Assembly: GCA_937973585.1 (NCBI GenBank)
Contig: CALJKN010000192.1
Coordinates: forward strand, 1-64,000
DNA: 64,000 bases
Direction of reading: 5' to 3'
Source of the DNA: an uncultured Helicobacteraceae bacterium
GTDB taxonomy: Bacteria; Campylobacterota; Campylobacteria; Campylobacterales; UBA6016
Position numbers and translations under genes: made by a program. Positions 45,347-54,579 of the stretch are shown piece by piece. The notes under the pieces were generated by a model. It made no database searches. It saw only the letters and a list, made by a program, of their open reading frames with translations, and was not told the DNA's origin. Each line of letters opens with the position of its first letter. The stretch's first letter is position 1.

Positions 45347-46264
45347 ATGAAAACAAAAACAGGATTCATCCTTGCCGCACTCCTTTTTGCCTCAACAATA
45401 CTCTCGGCAAAGGATAAAATAGTGGTTTTCCATGCCGGTAGCCTATCGGTTCCGTTTGCGGCCATTGAAAGCGCTTTTGAGTCCAAATATCCTGAGTACG
45501 ACGTTTTGCGCGAAGCATACGGCTCCAGAACCGCTGCAAGAAATATAACTGAGCTTAAAAAACCGTGTGACGTGATTGCAACGGCAGATTACAAGGTTAT
45601 TGACGAACTGCTAATAGAGTCCGGAAATGCAACATACAATGCCCTCTTCGCTACAAACTCAATGGTAATTATGTATACCCCAAAATCAAAATTTGCAAAC
45701 GAGATAAACAACCAAAATTGGTTTAACGTAATTCAAAGAGCAGGAGTAAACTACGGACACTCTGACCCGAATGCGGATCCAGCCGGTTACAGGACAATGC
45801 TCGTATGGAAGCTCTCGGAACTATTTTACAAAAAACAGGGATTATTTGATTCGTTAGTTAAAAACAGACCGATAAAAAACATACGCCCGAAAGAGACCGA
45901 CCTATTGGCGCTTTTGGAAAGCGGTCAACTGGATTATCTGTTTATATACGAATCGGTAGCAAAACAACACAAAATGCCGTACGTCAAACTACCGGCTCAA
46001 ATCGACTTGTCTGACCCTGCAAAAGATGGGGAGTATAAAAAAGTATTTTTCGATATAACCGGCAAAAAACCTGGTGAAATAGACAGACAATACGGTGAGG
46101 CCATAGTATACGGGTTGACGATACCGAAAAACCAAAATAGTCCGCAAAATCCGAAAGGGGCAGAACTGTTTGCCTCTTTTGTCCTTTCAAAAGAGGGGCT
46201 CGAGATAATGAGGGCAAACGCACATAATCCACTTCCATCCGTAGTCATCAAAGGTAAAAAATAA
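45347..46264 (+). CDS. wtpA: Tungstate/molybdate-binding protein (WtpA/ModA type)
   Basis: Periplasmic oxyanion receptor of the ABC importer. The start at ATG 45347 is preferred over ATG 45326: it follows GGGGA and begins a clean 21-residue signal peptide (ending ILSA), whereas 45326 lies inside the operator. The mature protein opens KIVVFHAGSLSVPF, then YGSRTAARNIT and DVIATADYKVID, the anion-binding pattern of the archaeal-type WtpA branch, not of TupA. Choice between tungstate and molybdate cannot be made by eye. First gene of the wtpA-wtpC-wtpB operon. Confidence 0.85.
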   Translation: MKTKTGFILAALLFASTILSAKDKIVVFHAGSLSVPFAAIESAFESKYPEYDVLREAYGSRTAARNITELKKPCDVIATADYKVIDELLIESGNATYNALFATNSMVIMYTPKSKFANEINNQNWFNVIQRAGVNYGHSDPNADPAGYRTMLVWKLSELFYKKQGLFDSLVKNRPIKNIRPKETDLLALLESGQLDYLFIYESVAKQHKMPYVKLPAQIDLSDPAKDGEYKKVFFDITGKKPGEIDRQYGEAIVYGLTIPKNQNSPQNPKGAELFASFVLSKEGLEIMRANAHNPLPSVVIKGKK

Positions 46265-46265
46265 G

Positions 46266-47249
46266 GTGTATTTCGTATCGCTAAAAAATTTATCTTTTAC
46301 TGGCTCCGGATTTTGTCTTTCGCCCATAAATCTTGACATAAAAAAAGGTGAATTTTTTGCAATTTTGGGCTCTTCGGGTAGCGGAAAAACATTTTTGCTG
46401 GAGAGCATTGCGGGTCTTCGTGATATAGCCGGAGAGATACATATTGACGGCAAAAATATGACGAAATCTGCCCCTGAAAAACGGAATATAGGCTTCATAT
46501 ATCAGGATTTTGCCCTATTTCCAAATATGAGTGCAAGGGAGAATATTCTATTTTCGTGCAAATACAAAAAAGATACTGCAACAACTGCCGAACTAGATAA
46601 GATATATGCTTTTTTGCAAATAGAAAAAATATTGGATCGCAAAATAGCAAATCTATCGGGCGGCGAAAAACAGAGGATAGGGATAGCTAGAGCTTTGGCA
46701 TCTAAACCGAAACTTTTTTTACTGGATGAACCTCTTAGCTCGATTGATCCATCGCTGCGAAATTCGATAATGCAATTTTTACTTGAGATGCACAAAGAGT
46801 TCTCGCTAACAACCGTGTATGTAACTCATAATTTCAGGGAAGCCTCTTTTTTGGCGGATAGAATCGGTGTACTTTTGAATGGCTCTTTGTTGCAAGTCGG
46901 AGACTGCAATAGCGTACTCAAACATCCATCAAACCTGCAAGTAGCGGAGTTTTTGGGGCATAAAAACATTTTTGAATGCACAATGCTAAAAAAAGAGTGC
47001 ACCAAACGTCATTTTAGTATTGACCCGAATCTGGTAGAGATTTCAAGAGACAAAAACGGCAAGGAGCATACCTTTGGGGCCAGTATTATAAATATCATAG
47101 AGATAGTAGATCACTTCAAAGTCTATCTCTCTTTTGCGGCAGGGGAGTTGTTTGTCAAAGTCCCGTTAAAAGAGTATTACGCATTATTACCCAAAATCGG
47201 CGAATCGGTATATATCGGATTTAACGAAAAAGATGTGTGGTTTTTATGA
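46266..47249 (+). CDS. wtpC: Tungstate/molybdate ABC transporter ATPase
   Basis: Energises the importer. The 327-residue protein has Walker A GSSGSGKT at 36-43, the signature LSGGEKQR, Walker B LFLLDEPLSSID and a C-terminal ~95-residue domain that probably serves as a TOBE-like regulatory domain, as in ModC and WtpC. The start is GTG one base after the wtpA stop, with AAAGG nine bases upstream inside wtpA. Its TGA overlaps the ATG of the permease gene. Confidence 0.87.
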   Translation: MYFVSLKNLSFTGSGFCLSPINLDIKKGEFFAILGSSGSGKTFLLESIAGLRDIAGEIHIDGKNMTKSAPEKRNIGFIYQDFALFPNMSARENILFSCKYKKDTATTAELDKIYAFLQIEKILDRKIANLSGGEKQRIGIARALASKPKLFLLDEPLSSIDPSLRNSIMQFLLEMHKEFSLTTVYVTHNFREASFLADRIGVLLNGSLLQVGDCNSVLKHPSNLQVAEFLGHKNIFECTMLKKECTKRHFSIDPNLVEISRDKNGKEHTFGASIINIIEIVDHFKVYLSFAAGELFVKVPLKEYYALLPKIGESVYIGFNEKDVWFL

Positions 47250-48022
47250 TTAAGGGTCGTTTTTTTTGGATTTTTATTTTTCTAAGCTCAATACTCCTTA
47301 TGTTTATAACGATTCCATTGGCAAAAATGATTTTTGGGGCAGACCCAAAAGCCGTTATCCAAACCGCTATGGAGCCGTCTGTTTTGGAGAGCATATTTTT
47401 AACCCTAAAAATTGCCCTTTACGCTACTTTATTTGTGGCCTTAACAGGTATTCCGCTTGCTTATCTACTGGCTAGATACGACTTTTTTGGGAAATCTGTC
47501 ATAGAGACGATCATTGATATACCGACGCTAATCCCGCATACGGCTGTCGGAATTGCATTGCTTGGTGTTTTTGGGGGCGGGTATCCGGTTGGAGAGCTGT
47601 TTGGTGCCGTTGGTATCAGCTTTATGGGGACGGAGGCCGGAATCATGATAGCTATGATGTATTTATCGGCACCGTACCTTATAAACGGGGCAAAAGAGGG
47701 TTTTTGTAAGGTTGATAAAAGACTCGAAAACGTCGGTAGGACCCTTGGGGCCGGAATGTTTAGCGTATTTTTTAGAATATCGCTTCCGCTAGCCAAAAGG
47801 GATATATTTAACGGGGCTATTATGATGTGGGCGAGAGGTATAGGCGAATTCGGAGCCGTAGTCATATTGGCATATCATCCGATGACAGCTTCGGTGCTCA
47901 TATATGAGAGGTTTAACTCTTTCGGTCTAAGCTACTCGGCACCTGTTGCCGCTATAATGATGGTTGTATGCATAGTTATTTTTATCACTTTAAGACGATT
48001 AAACAATAAAGCCTCAGCCTAA
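47246..48022 (+). CDS. wtpB: Tungstate/molybdate ABC transporter permease
   Basis: An inner-membrane permease of 258 residues with about five to six membrane segments. The cytoplasmic coupling (EAA) motif is seen as MWARGIGEFGAVVILAYHP. The start at ATG 47246 forms an ATGA overlap with the ATPase stop; a GTG three codons earlier is less likely. The gene ends in convergent overlap with the small Cys protein (stop codons at 48019-48022). Confidence 0.87.
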   Translation: MIKGRFFWIFIFLSSILLMFITIPLAKMIFGADPKAVIQTAMEPSVLESIFLTLKIALYATLFVALTGIPLAYLLARYDFFGKSVIETIIDIPTLIPHTAVGIALLGVFGGGYPVGELFGAVGISFMGTEAGIMIAMMYLSAPYLINGAKEGFCKVDKRLENVGRTLGAGMFSVFFRISLPLAKRDIFNGAIMMWARGIGEFGAVVILAYHPMTASVLIYERFNSFGLSYSAPVAAIMMVVCIVIFITLRRLNNKASA

Positions 48023-48387
48023 AAACAACCGAAACAACAATCTATGACTTTTACTCCGGCTTCATCGGCGACTGAAGCGGCCTTTAAAAGCGAGAGGTTG
48101 TTTTTTGAGGCAAACCCCCATAGCTCTTCACATGATATCTTTTTTTCAGTATCTACCTGTTTCAACAGCTTTTCGACTATTTCACCGTTAAAGCCGCCCG
48201 TCATATCTCGTCTATTTTTTTTCTTTCCAAAAAGACCTAGTTCACAATCCGAGATTTTAATATTAGAACCTTTGCATATATCCCCGATTTTCGTTTTTTC
48301 AATCGAAAACTCCTTGGATATTTTCCACCCTTCAATACACGGAAGCTTTGAGTCGCTACCGACACGGGTAGAGACTATATCTATCAA
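48019..48387 (-). CDS. Small Cys-rich protein with two DCxxGxF motifs, next to fdhD
   Basis: A 122-residue cytoplasmic protein that I do not assign to a named family. It carries two copies of the same short motif: D47-C-E-L-G-L-F53 and D116-C-C-F-G-C-F122, the second being the very C-terminus. Other cysteines are C17, C38 and C86. The region from ISCEELWGFASK to the end looks like a small helix-turn-helix-like unit. It starts TTG overlapping the fdhD TGA by four bases, so it is made with FdhD. A role in sulfur or metal handling for formate dehydrogenase is suggested by context only. Confidence 0.6.
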   Translation of the reverse strand: MIDIVSTRVGSDSKLPCIEGWKISKEFSIEKTKIGDICKGSNIKISDCELGLFGKKKNRRDMTGGFNGEIVEKLLKQVDTEKKISCEELWGFASKNNLSLLKAASVADEAGVKVIDCCFGCF

Positions 48388-49187
48388 ATACCTACTCTTT
48401 TAAATCCAGATAATCTAGCAGAGTGAGAATAGATATTCATCTTTTGTCCTCTTGCGAAACCAATAAGTGTGATACCGTGCACCATGGCGGTCTTGACCCC
48501 TAAAAATGTGGGTGCGGTTCTTGAGACTACAATCGGCAGTTTGTGCATAACCGCCTTTACAACCATCTCACTAGATAGCCGCCCGCTGACAACCAAAATA
48601 GCCCTGCTTGTACACTTGCCGGATAATCTTGCTTTTCCTACCACTTTGTCGATTGCATTGTGTCTACCTATATCCTCGGCACAAATCGTCAGACCGTCAT
48701 CCAAAATCAGCATCGCCTTATGGACGCACCCCGTCAATCTATATAGTTCACTCTCCTGATAAAACTGCTTTACATTGCTTCTTATGTAGTCTACCTCTAC
48801 GGTAAAATCGCTCTCAATAAAATCAACCTCTACCGCATTTTCAACATTTCCGGTTATGCCGCCGCCGCAACCTGATACAAGGGTCTTTTCGGTGTATAGA
48901 TGCTTGAGGCTCTCTTCGTTAATTTTATTTGTAAAAATATCAACCCTTAGGCCGTCTTCTGATATCTCTATCTTGTCCACATCAGACACATCTGATATGA
49001 CCCCCTCGCCCATCAAAAAACCGAGCGCATGAGCATCCTGATCTACCGGAATACACATCATCGAGATAGCTTTTTCTCCGTTTAAAAAAACAGACATTCT
49101 ACTCTCTTGGATTGTCACATCCTCTTCTATAACGGCGGTATCGCCGTCCAAACGCTCTATAACTACTTTTTTTAAAAATTCGCTCAT
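48384..49187 (-). CDS. fdhD: Formate dehydrogenase sulfurtransferase
   Basis: Carries sulfur from a cysteine desulfurase to the molybdenum/tungsten bis-MGD cofactor of formate dehydrogenase, required for activity. The 267 residues match FdhD, with the catalytic loop at SGCGGG (C107). The CxxC pair of the E. coli protein is reduced to this single cysteine. CAEDIGRHNAIDKVVG and ILVVSGRLSSEMVVKA are strong family motifs. It lies downstream of the fdh operon, separated by a stem-loop. Confidence 0.92.
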   Translation of the reverse strand: MSEFLKKVVIERLDGDTAVIEEDVTIQESRMSVFLNGEKAISMMCIPVDQDAHALGFLMGEGVISDVSDVDKIEISEDGLRVDIFTNKINEESLKHLYTEKTLVSGCGGGITGNVENAVEVDFIESDFTVEVDYIRSNVKQFYQESELYRLTGCVHKAMLILDDGLTICAEDIGRHNAIDKVVGKARLSGKCTSRAILVVSGRLSSEMVVKAVMHKLPIVVSRTAPTFLGVKTAMVHGITLIGFARGQKMNIYSHSARLSGFKRVGI

Positions 49188-49208
49188 TTATATACCTTGC
49201 CTTACATA

Positions 49209-49228
49209 CCCCCTGAAAAATCAGGGGG
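49209..49228. terminator. Strong stem-loop between fdhC and fdhD
   Basis: CCCCCTGA at 49209-49216 pairs exactly with TCAGGGGG at 49221-49228 over four bases. No T run follows on either strand, so it may stop transcription partly or protect the 3' end of the structural-gene mRNA, lowering fdhD relative to fdhABC. Confidence 0.6.
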
Positions 49229-49247
49229 CTAATAAAGCAATTATAAA

Positions 49248-50180
49248 TTATTTCAGCTCAGAGGCTATTTCCGGATGGAACTTTTCGAGATACTCTCTCG
49301 GATATTTTCCGCTCCATAGTCCCCTTAGATAACCCTTTACCGCTACTGCACTTGAATATACGTATTCGAGTGTAAAAAACATAAAAATAGCGGTTCCGGC
49401 AAAGTGGGAAAACAGCATCAGCCTTCTCATGTTGATTGTTTCCGCATTGATTAATGAGTGCGGATGAACCAAAAACATATATAGGCCGGATACAACAATC
49501 AATGTACCGAAAATTGCGTATGCATAGTATCCTACCCTTTCAGTCGGTGTAAAAGCACCTTTGAACATTACGCTTGCAAGACTAGTTTTTTTGAGCAACT
49601 TACAATCTTTAAACGCCAAAATTGTCATAGCCATAAATACCGGAGCCCACAAAAAGCCCACCAGTTCATGAAGTTGTCTAAGATAATAAGGGATCATACC
49701 GCCTTGAGATCTGTCGCCGAACGTGATATTAAAGCCGGAGATAATCAGACAAATCATCATAAAAATGTTAGCCCATATAACCGCTCTTTGGAAAGGTGAA
49801 AACACCGTGACCAAATCATCCGGTCTGGTTAGTTTGGCCTCTTTTCTCCCCAAAAATATAAACATCAAGGCAAAAACCGTAATCTCTATACTAAACACCC
49901 AAGGGAGGTATTCGGCTCTCTCGGCAGAAGCTCTCATCACCTCAGGGGCAAATAGTGCATAATCGCCGCTAAACACCTTATTTCCGATAGGGTCTCCGGC
50001 CGTCAATCTAGGTAGTTCGTCGTAAATACCGAGCAAATGCCCTGTTTTTACTGCGATAAATTGAACCACTAGACCCATATCGGCAACCGTAACGTTAAAA
50101 TACCAAATATTTAGAAGCGTAAAAGCTATAGCGGTTAATATATACGCCTCGTATTTTTTGAAAAAGCTTTTATTTTCCAT
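49248..50180 (-). CDS. fdhC: Formate dehydrogenase cytochrome b subunit
   Basis: Membrane anchor that passes electrons from FdhB to the quinone pool. From ATG 50180 it has 310 residues; the frame extends to 50198, but this ATG better fits the GGGGG stretch upstream. About five membrane segments and histidines in RQLHELVGFLW and FSHFAGTAIF are candidates for heme b ligands. It overlaps the fdhB end by 11 bases. The protein has a longer N-terminal periplasmic region than the E. coli gamma subunit, as in Wolinella and Campylobacter. Confidence 0.9.
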   Translation of the reverse strand: MENKSFFKKYEAYILTAIAFTLLNIWYFNVTVADMGLVVQFIAVKTGHLLGIYDELPRLTAGDPIGNKVFSGDYALFAPEVMRASAERAEYLPWVFSIEITVFALMFIFLGRKEAKLTRPDDLVTVFSPFQRAVIWANIFMMICLIISGFNITFGDRSQGGMIPYYLRQLHELVGFLWAPVFMAMTILAFKDCKLLKKTSLASVMFKGAFTPTERVGYYAYAIFGTLIVVSGLYMFLVHPHSLINAETINMRRLMLFSHFAGTAIFMFFTLEYVYSSAVAVKGYLRGLWSGKYPREYLEKFHPEIASELK

Positions 50181-50766
50181 AAGCTTGCCCCCATGCAAAA
50201 GGTTGTTGGCTTCTGTCTATACCCAAAGCGTTTTTATGAACTCTTTTTTGGGCAATTTTTAAAAGTTCGTCACCGTCTCCGGCTACAAGTGCTTTTGTTG
50301 AGCACATAGCGGCACACAATGGTACTTTACCCTCGGCTATCCTGTTTTGTCCGTAATGGTGGAATTCGGCTTCCGAGTGTGTCTCATCAGGGCCGCCGGC
50401 GCAATAGGTACATTTGTCCATTTTCCCTTTGACGCCAAAAGGCTCCTGTTTTGCAAACTGAGGCGCGCCGAATGGGCAGGCATAAAGGCAATAACTGCAA
50501 CCTATACATTTGTTTTTATCGTGCAAGACGATACCGTCTGCTCTGATATAAAAACAATCGACCGGACAAATTTTTGCACAAGGGGCATCTTCACAATGCC
50601 AGCAAGCCACAGAGACCGAAATCTCTTTGTTTTGTATCCCCTCATTAACCGTAACAACTCTTCGTCTATTGACACCGACCGGAAGCTCATGCCCCTCTTT
50701 GCATGCTATGACGCAAGATTGACATTCGATACATCTGTTCTCATCTATTAAAAACTTAACTCTCAT
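50170..50766 (-). CDS. fdhB: Formate dehydrogenase iron-sulfur subunit
   Basis: Electron-transfer subunit with four [4Fe-4S] clusters. The 198 residues contain CIECQSCVIAC, CWHCEDAPCAKICPVDC, CIGCSYCLYACPFG and CTYC...CAAMC. There is no signal peptide, so it is carried across the membrane with the Tat-targeted FdhA. It lies 10 bases downstream of fdhA. Confidence 0.93.
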   Translation of the reverse strand: MRVKFLIDENRCIECQSCVIACKEGHELPVGVNRRRVVTVNEGIQNKEISVSVACWHCEDAPCAKICPVDCFYIRADGIVLHDKNKCIGCSYCLYACPFGAPQFAKQEPFGVKGKMDKCTYCAGGPDETHSEAEFHHYGQNRIAEGKVPLCAAMCSTKALVAGDGDELLKIAQKRVHKNALGIDRSQQPFAWGQAYGK

Positions 50767-50776
50767 CCATTCCCCC

Positions 50777-53614
50777 TTACGCTTTCTCTATTCTGCATAG
50801 TCCGCCTTTTGTTTCAGGCATCTGCGTAACGGAGTCAAAACCGTAGTTAGTAATCGTATTTACACTCTCACCGGTTGCATAAGGCTTGCACCCTTGCGGG
50901 TATTTGTGCGATAAATCTTCACCCTGGAATACACCGGCAAAATGGAAAGGCATAAATACGCTTTTTTCATCCACTTGATGGCTATATTTTGCTTTGACTT
51001 TGATTTTTGAACCCTCAGGAGAGTGAACCCAAACCATCGAATTATTTTTCACCCCTAACTCTTTTGCAAGATTTGGATGAATTCTCACAAACATCTCAGG
51101 GACGAGTTCTGCCAGATATTTAGACGCTCTAGTCTCAACACCGGCACCGTTATATACAACAAGTCTTCCGGTAACAAGGTTAATCGGAAACTCTTTTGAC
51201 CAGTCTTTCTCTTTTTGTTTTGTGATATATTGGGTATCAACACGGAAAAAGTCTTTTTTGTCTGCCTGAGCAGGGTATTTTTTGGCCAAATCTGCTCTTT
51301 GAGAGTGTATAGGCTCCCTATGGATTGGCAGTTTATCGCCGAGGTTCCACGCAAATGCCCTAGCTCTTCCGTTTCCAAAAGGTGCCAAACCGTTTTCAAG
51401 GGCTTTTTTGACAAGAATACCGCTTCTATCGGTTTTCCAGTTTTTCCCTTTTACCTTTTCGGCCTCTTCCGGCGATAGCGCAATACCTAATTTTGTTAGC
51501 TCATCAGGTGTTATCTCCCCGTATCCGCCTGCTACTTTAGAGCCGACAGGGGCAAATCCGTCACCCGCCATAAGGTTTACACCGTCTTTTTCATAAACAG
51601 TTACAACTTTGCCTTCGGCGTTTTTGTCCGTCCAGCCGTTTCTAAACCCTAGACCGCCCTCCATAACCGATTTTGAAGTATCGTATAGGTTTGGACTTCC
51701 CGGATGATTTTCGCTCCAACAAGGCCAAGGAACACCGAAATACTCGTTAGCGCAAGTATCTTTGCCCATTAGGTCTTTGACGCTAAACAAATGCCAATTG
51801 TCGGAGTGCTTTTTTAGTCTCTCCGGCGTAGCCCCTTGCATACCGATCGTTAGTATGTTTTTGTTAATCTCTCTAGTCGCATCTTCCGGCCAACTAAAGT
51901 TTCCGTTTCCGTCGCCTAGCGATTTGGTGTACTCTTTGTAAAAACCGAGTCTTTTTGCAAGCTCGAACATAATCTCTTGATCCGGTTTTGCCTCATGCAC
52001 AGGCTTAACAACTTGATGTCTCCACTGTATTGAACGGTTTGTTGCAACCACCGAACCGCTTGTCTCCATCTGCGTAGCCGCCGGAAGCAAGAAGACGTTG
52101 TCTTTTTTGTCGGTTAGTACTGCCGCCTCGTTTACAAAAGGATCTGCCAAAACAATCAATTCTAGCTTGTCCAAAGCCGCTTTTACTTTTGGCTGTAGCG
52201 CCGTAGAGGTTATACCGTTACCCAAAACCACCAATGCTTTCAGGTTTGTTCCGCCGTTATATATCTTCTCTTCTTCCAATACCCCCTGATTCCATCTGGC
52301 AAGCGTAAAGCCCACTTTTTCCATCAGGTCTTTGGATTTGAATCTGCCTTTCATCCACTCGTAATCAACACCCCATCCGGCGCTAAAATGCTTCCAAGCA
52401 CCTTCTGCTAAGCCGTAATAACCGGGAAGCGTATCGGAGTTACAACCCATATCGGTAGCACCCTGTACATTATCGTGACCCCTTAGGATGTTACAACCGC
52501 CGCCTGCTTTACCCATATTGCCGAGAATCATCTGGATAGTAGGGGCAAGTCTTGCATTTGAAGCTCCTATGGTATGTTGCGTTAGCCCCATCGCCCACAA
52601 TAAAGTACCCGGTTTGTTTTTGGCAAAAACCTCCGTTACCTCTCTTAGTAGGGCCGCCGGAACACCGGTAATATCTTGAACTACTTCCGGAGTATATTTT
52701 TTTGACTCCTCGATAGCTTTTTCCATACCGTAGACTCTGTTTAGGTAGAAATCTTTATCGTCCCATCCGTTTTGGATTATCAGATTTATCATCCCGTACA
52801 TAAACGGTATATCGGTACCCGGTCTTACTCTGACGTAATAATCTGCCTTTGCGGCCGTTTTCGTATATCTAGGGTCAACAACGATTATCTTTGCACCGTG
52901 ATGCTCTTTTGCCCTTAATATATGCTGCATACCTACAGGATGGTTCTCCGCAGGGTTTGAGCCTATTATCAATACGGCTTTAGAGTTTATGATATCGTTG
53001 ATAGAATTGGTCATAGCACCATAACCAAAAGTATTCGCCACACCGGCGACTGTAGTGCTGTGTCAGATTCTAGCTTGATGATCTATATTGTTCGTCCCGT
53101 AAAAAGCCGCAAATTTTCTGAAATAGTAAGCCTGCTCGTTATTTAGCTTTGCAGAACCCAAAAACATAGTCGAATCGGGACCGTTTTTGCTTCTCAATTC
53201 AGAGAGTTTTTTGGAGATTTTATTGAACGCTTCATCCCAGCTAATTCTCTTCCACTCTCCGTTTACTTTTTCCATAGGATGCTTGACCCTAACTTCGCTT
53301 CTGACCATGTCGATCATAGAAGCACCTTTGCAGCAGTAGCCCCCTTGAGATATCGGATGGTCTATTGCCATCTCTTGGCGTAGCCACACCCCGTTTTTGA
53401 CCTCTGCAACTATTCCGCAACCAACTGAGCAAGCCGAACAAACGGATCTTACCAGTTTTGAGCCGGAATGTGCCTCTTTGAGGTTGGATGCTGTTTTTGT
53501 GACTGCCGTGTTAGCCAAAGCTCCGGTTGACCCGAAAGCGGTAGCGGCGGCGGCCATTTTTAGAAAAGAGCGTCTTCCGACCTTTGCAGGACGGACATCG
53601 TTTCTTGTTTCCAT
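50777..53614 (-). CDS. fdhA: Formate dehydrogenase catalytic subunit, selenoprotein
   Basis: Periplasmic Mo/W-bis-MGD enzyme that oxidises formate to CO2. Read through one in-frame UGA (53063-53065) it has 945 residues with selenocysteine at 184, in the context ARI-U-HSTTVAGVANTFG, exactly where the family has its Sec or Cys active site. Residues 14-35 are a Tat signal (GRRSFLK, then a hydrophobic stretch). The cluster motif SVCSACSVGCG...GGYCCKG binds [4Fe-4S]. A SECIS hairpin follows the UGA. Gene order is ferredoxin, chaperone, Tat peptide, fdhA, fdhB, fdhC. Confidence 0.95.
53035..53049 (-). promoter_or_regulatory. SECIS hairpin of fdhA
   Basis: Read on the minus strand, UCGCC pairs with GGCGA around the loop GGUGU, starting 13 bases after the UGA. 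Spacing, short apical stem and G/U in the loop fit the bacterial SECIS element read by SelB. Confidence 0.75.
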
Positions 53615-53640
53615 TAGCCCCTGTTTCCTTTCATAGAAAT

Positions 53641-53859
53641 TTAATTAACCGATGCGTAGTACTTATCCCATGTCGGACTAGATTCAAAAAGAATCTCTTT
53701 TTTGCGAGACTTACCGAACTTAACGTCGTCGCTGTCTGACTTCGGCAAATGTGGATGGGTTAATTCCACAAGACCCAGAGAACCCGCAATAGCAGCGGTT
53801 CCTATACCGGCTCTTTTTAGAAAATCCCTTCTCGGATTCACATTAGCTTCATCGTGCAT
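53641..53859 (-). CDS. Small twin-arginine protein of the formate dehydrogenase operon
   Basis: A 72-residue protein with an NPRRDFLKRAG twin-arginine motif, a hydrophobic stretch to about residue 31 and a short acidic/basic tail ending TWDKYYASVN. The GGAGG ribosome site is seven bases before the ATG. Similar short Tat peptides precede fdhA in other Campylobacterota. It may help targeting or be an extra small subunit; neither is shown here. It lies 26 bases upstream of fdhA. Confidence 0.82.
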   Translation of the reverse strand: MHDEANVNPRRDFLKRAGIGTAAIAGSLGLVELTHPHLPKSDSDDVKFGKSRKKEILFESSPTWDKYYASVN

Positions 53860-53889
53860 TTCTTACCTCCTTTATAAGATAAACTGTTT

Positions 53890-54579
53890 TTATATCTCAC
53901 AGCTTCCGCTGCTCTCTTGTTTTTTTCTTTTTTTCCCAAATTTAGGCGGCGATAGCAGATTTGCCTTTTCGCTTCTATGCGCTCTTACAATCCCGTACGA
54001 CTCTCTTTCGAATGCAACAAAAAAATCCAGTATCACTGCTATGTCTTTGTAAAGTACCGAATTTGGATGCTGGCTCAACAATTCGGTAAAATCCGATACA
54101 AAAGGGTTGATTAGTTTTGAAAATAACTCAAGCTGAGCTTTTTCGGTCGCCTCTTCGGAGATCTCTTTTTGGATTAGAGTGTGCATAGATGAGAGTAAAA
54201 AACCTATAGTATCTTCTGATTCCGTATATACATCTTCATTTTTCTCAATACCGACACCCCATAGTATCTCTCTGGCGGTAATAAGTTTTTTCCCAAACTC
54301 CCTCCCCTCCTCATAATACGATGCGCTAAGCGGAACTAAAACATTAAACGGATTATAAAAAAGCTTATCTGCTTCAGAGACCAAAAGTCCAAAATCGCTC
54401 TCCAACACATCCGCAAGGCGCCCAAGAGAATCCGCCATCTCAGCTGTAGGCGAGTTATCCATTAAAGATTGAATTGCTTTTTTGACGGATGGGAGGTTGG
54501 ACTCCAAAGCCGAATAGATAAAAAAATTAGATAGTAATCCGTAAAAAAAAGACCTTACTGTTAGCAACTCTTTGTTCAT
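53890..54579 (-). CDS. TorD/DmsD-type maturation chaperone
   Basis: A 229-residue, all-helical cytoplasmic protein of the redox-enzyme maturation type, expected to bind the Tat signal of FdhA and protect the apoenzyme until cofactor insertion. The FYGLLSNFFIYSALES opening and the FYNPFNVLVPLSASYYEEGREFG stretch match this family. It shares one base with the ferredoxin gene stop (TAATG) and precedes the Tat peptide gene. Confidence 0.82.
   Translation of the reverse strand: MNKELLTVRSFFYGLLSNFFIYSALESNLPSVKKAIQSLMDNSPTAEMADSLGRLADVLESDFGLLVSEADKLFYNPFNVLVPLSASYYEEGREFGKKLITAREILWGVGIEKNEDVYTESEDTIGFLLSSMHTLIQKEISEEATEKAQLELFSKLINPFVSDFTELLSQHPNSVLYKDIAVILDFFVAFERESYGIVRAHRSEKANLLSPPKFGKKRKKQESSGSCEI

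Noticed and set aside
45347..46264. TupA-type tungstate-binding protein
   Set aside because: The AGSLSVPF opening and YGSRTAARNIT belong to the WtpA/ModA branch; the TupA serine/threonine-rich anion motifs are not seen.
50777..53614. fdhA broken by a nonsense mutation or frameshift
   Set aside because: The TGA is at the known selenocysteine site, a SECIS hairpin follows, and all sel genes are nearby.
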